DNA of 15,861 nt from Paracoccaceae bacterium (GTDB taxonomy: Bacteria; Pseudomonadota; Alphaproteobacteria; Rhodobacterales; Rhodobacteraceae). Below the pieces are notes generated by a model, which ran no database searches, was not told where the DNA came from, and was given only the letters and a program-made list of their open reading frames with translations. A program made the position numbers and the translations under genes. Position 1 is the stretch's first letter, and the number at the start of each line of letters is the position of its first letter. Where the stretch lies: NCBI GenBank assembly GCA_023263735.1, contig JALQUQ010000016.1:1-15861 (forward strand), written 5' to 3'. Shown piece by piece: positions 14,339 to 15,861 of this stretch.

Positions 14339-14635
14339 TTATTTCTGTAGTTTCTCGTGATGCCTGATCACTTCACCGATGATGAAGTTCAGGAATTGCT
14401 TTGCGAATTCCGGGTCCAGATCCGCTTCTTTCGACAGCCGTTCCAGACGCTCGATCTGGCGGGCTTCGCGGGCGGGATCGCTGGGCGGAAGCTCGTGTTG
14501 GGCTTTCAGCTTTCCCACGGCCTGCGTGTGTTTGAAACGTTCGGCCAAGGTATAGACCAAGATCGCGTCCAACCGGTCGATCGACTCGCGGTGATGCTTC
14601 AGCAGTTCTGCGGCGCGGGCTACGGCGTCGGTCAT
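14339..14635 (-). CDS. AroQ-type chorismate mutase
   Basis: 98 residues from the ATG at 14633-14635, preceded by the strong GGAGG 6 bases away. It converts chorismate to prephenate for Phe and Tyr synthesis. The three-helix AroQ fold is visible. Residues matching the E. coli P-protein active site are R16 (R11), R33 (R28), K44 (K39), D53 (D48) and E57 (E52); the Gln88 position is H93. It is a free-standing domain with no fused dehydratase or dehydrogenase. The start overlaps the upstream GNAT stop as ATGA, and rpsP follows after 58 bases. A salicylate-type lyase is less likely, but the His at the Gln88 position leaves some room. Confidence 0.92.
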   Translation of the reverse strand: MTDAVARAAELLKHHRESIDRLDAILVYTLAERFKHTQAVGKLKAQHELPPSDPAREARQIERLERLSKEADLDPEFAKQFLNFIIGEVIRHHEKLQK

Positions 14636-15186
14636 GCAGTCCTCCGTTTCAGATAGCGCCACACCTCGGCGCCATCGGTCATTCCATCCCGCAGGGCGCC
14701 CAGCCGTTCGGCAAGAGCCAATGCCCGGGAGTTCTGGGGGTCGATATAGCTGACAAGGGTGGTCAGGCCCATGGGGCCAAAGGCATGATCCCGTGCCGCC
14801 ATCGCCGCCGCAAAGGCCAGACCTTTGCCTTCGGCCTCGGGCAGAAAGACAAAGCCCAATTCCGGCTCTTCGTCCCCGGGTTCAAAACCGATCAGCACAA
14901 AGCCCAAAACAAGACCATCGGCCGATTGCACAGCCCATGCACCATGGCCGCGCAACATCCATACGGCGGTCATCCGGCAGAAATCGTCCCACGCCTCTTC
15001 CTCGGAAAAGGGTCCGCCGAAATACTCGCTGCGGTCCGAACAGGCGATTTTGCTCCAGACCGCGAAATCCGAAAGGATCGGCGCACGCAGGGTGACGCCA
15101 TCCGCCCGCATAACCGGAACCTGACCACCAATAACAGCGGCATTCGCGGCCATTTGCGCCGACACGGGGTACAGCCACGGCTTCAT
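14632..15186 (-). CDS. GNAT acetyltransferase, RimJ/RimL-like (second of a tandem pair)
   Basis: 184 residues. The GNAT core runs from about 28 (VTLRAPILSDFAVW) to 178. The acetyl-CoA loop is EAEGKGLAFAAAMAARDHAF (117-136), followed by TLVSYIDPQNSRALALAERLG (in part), the typical end of RimJ/RimL-type enzymes. It resembles its upstream neighbour in the WMLRGxxA segment, the EGKG loop and the LAxRxG end, which indicates an old tandem duplication. GGAGG in the end of the upstream gene is its ribosome-binding site, and ATGA overlaps occur at both ends. The substrate is unknown; a ribosomal or protein N-terminus is possible given the operon, but antibiotic or amine substrates cannot be excluded. 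Confidence 0.92.
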   Translation of the reverse strand: MKPWLYPVSAQMAANAAVIGGQVPVMRADGVTLRAPILSDFAVWSKIACSDRSEYFGGPFSEEEAWDDFCRMTAVWMLRGHGAWAVQSADGLVLGFVLIGFEPGDEEPELGFVFLPEAEGKGLAFAAAMAARDHAFGPMGLTTLVSYIDPQNSRALALAERLGALRDGMTDGAEVWRYLKRRTA

Positions 15187-15713
15187 AGCGCCACCTCCGG
15201 CCCCGGGTGACGCCAGACGCGCGCCGTTGCGCCGGTTTCAAAGGTGAAAACGCCTTCGCATACGCATCCCATGCGGTTCGCCAAAGCCTCGGATCGCAGG
15301 TTGCCTTCGGCAATCAGGCTGACCGCCGTGGTCCAGCCCAGACCATCATAGGCAAAGCGTCTTGCGGCCTGCGCCGCCTCGAACGCATAGCCCTTGCCCT
15401 CGGCGGTCTCTTCCCAAACCGACCAAGCGATCTCGCCTTCGGGCCACCCCTCGGGCATCCACGGACCGCACATGCCAAGGGGCGCATCGGTCACCTTGTC
15501 TGCAAAGACAAAGGCCGAATATCCGCGCAGCATCCAATGCCCCGCAATATGAGCCAGTGCCCGCCACGCCTGACCGGGCAGGATCGGCCCACCCACTGTC
15601 TTGGCGCGATCCGACGTCAGAAACCGCTGGATGGCATCCGCATCAGACGCCAAAGGCCCGCGCAAACGCAGCCTTTCCGTCTCGATCACAGGGATGCCGG
15701 TCACAGTAATCAT
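15183..15713 (-). CDS. GNAT acetyltransferase, RimJ/RimL-like (first of a tandem pair)
   Basis: 176 residues. IETERLRLRGPLASDADAI (10-28) is the standard RimJ/RimL opening; EGEIAWSVWEETAEGKGYAF carries the strand before the acetyl-CoA loop, and AEGNLRSEALANRMG ends the core. The start lies 3 bases after the ffh stop (TAATCGATG), with only an A-rich weak ribosome-binding site, so it probably depends on coupling to ffh translation. Substrate unknown. Confidence 0.92.
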   Translation of the reverse strand: MITVTGIPVIETERLRLRGPLASDADAIQRFLTSDRAKTVGGPILPGQAWRALAHIAGHWMLRGYSAFVFADKVTDAPLGMCGPWMPEGWPEGEIAWSVWEETAEGKGYAFEAAQAARRFAYDGLGWTTAVSLIAEGNLRSEALANRMGCVCEGVFTFETGATARVWRHPGPEVAL

Positions 15714-15716
15714 CGA

Positions 15717-15861
15717 TTATTTTTTCTTCATCAAGCCCGACAGGCCCGAGGGCAGGCTCATCCCACGCGGCATGCCCGGCATACCGCCGCCCTGCCCCAG
15801 GGATTCGCGCATGCCTTTCGCCGCAGCGTCAAGTTCGGCAGGCGACATCTTGGAGATATCG
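15717..15861 (-). CDS. ffh: Signal recognition particle protein Ffh, C-terminal end only
   Basis: 48 codons are visible, ending at TAA 15717-15719. The reading DISKMSPAELDAAAKGMRES, then Gly/Met-rich GQGGGMPGMPRGM, and the end LSGLMKKK are the usual tail of an alphaproteobacterial Ffh M domain. Its place upstream of chorismate mutase, rpsP and rimM agrees. The NG domain and most of the M domain lie outside the window. Confidence 0.82.
   Translation of the reverse strand, partial: DISKMSPAELDAAAKGMRESLGQGGGMPGMPRGMSLPSGLSGLMKKK

Overview
The window reads as a chromosomal core segment of an alphaproteobacterium of the Rhodobacterales (Roseobacter/Rhodobacter type). The evidence is the moderately high GC content, an F0 operon in the order atpI-atpB-atpE-atpX-atpF with no F1 genes attached, a MipZ-type ParA ATPase, a cysteine-free 73-residue L31, a TrmD with an extra N-terminal segment, and an S16 with an Ala/Lys-rich tail. 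I see no IS element, phage gene, CRISPR array, rRNA or tRNA.

Layout. (1) 1-1589, minus strand: nth followed by a PfkB/adenosine-kinase-type gene that runs off the left edge, joined by a 4-base ATGA overlap. (2) 1696-4217, plus strand: an AraC-HTH/O6-alkylguanine transferase fusion, an OmpA-like lipoprotein with its own terminator, and a FadR-type GntR regulator. A perfect 12-bp bidirectional terminator then separates this block from the convergent F0 operon. (3) 4270-6870, minus strand: the F0 part of ATP synthase (I, a, c, b', b). (4) 6871-7134: a divergent control region with two AACC-N4-GGTT dyads next to an ArsR-family regulator and four copies of TTGCGAC in alternating orientation. (5) 7131-7744, plus strand: the ArsR regulator and a possible 50-residue protein. 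(6) 7725-9051, minus strand: mipZ and an exported small protein. (7) 9144-9864, minus strand: rplS-rpmE with its own promoter and a translated-looking leader. (8) 10052-10936, plus strand: an EamA-type transporter, tail-overlapping trmD. (9) 10923-15861, minus strand: a tightly packed operon read as ffh, GNAT, GNAT, chorismate mutase, rpsP, bluB, rimM, a membrane protein of unknown function, and trmD.

How the genes fit together. Block 9 is the widespread ffh/rpsP/rimM/trmD translation cluster. Here it also carries bluB (the lower ligand of vitamin B12), a chorismate mutase, two tandem acetyltransferases and an unknown four-helix membrane protein. rplS-rpmE, which usually follows trmD directly, has been cut off by an oppositely oriented transporter gene and has gained a near-consensus promoter (TTGACC, 17 bp, TATACC). 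Its leader has a 38-codon ORF overlapping the rplS start by ATGA and a hairpin just before the rplS ribosome-binding site.

I do not see a defence or other multi-gene system that is clearly new. The least explained items are the rplS leader, the TTGCGAC cluster upstream of atpI, the membrane protein between rimM and trmD, the GNAT pair, and the 50-residue ORF after arsR. All functional calls rest on reading the sequence against remembered family features; no database search was run.
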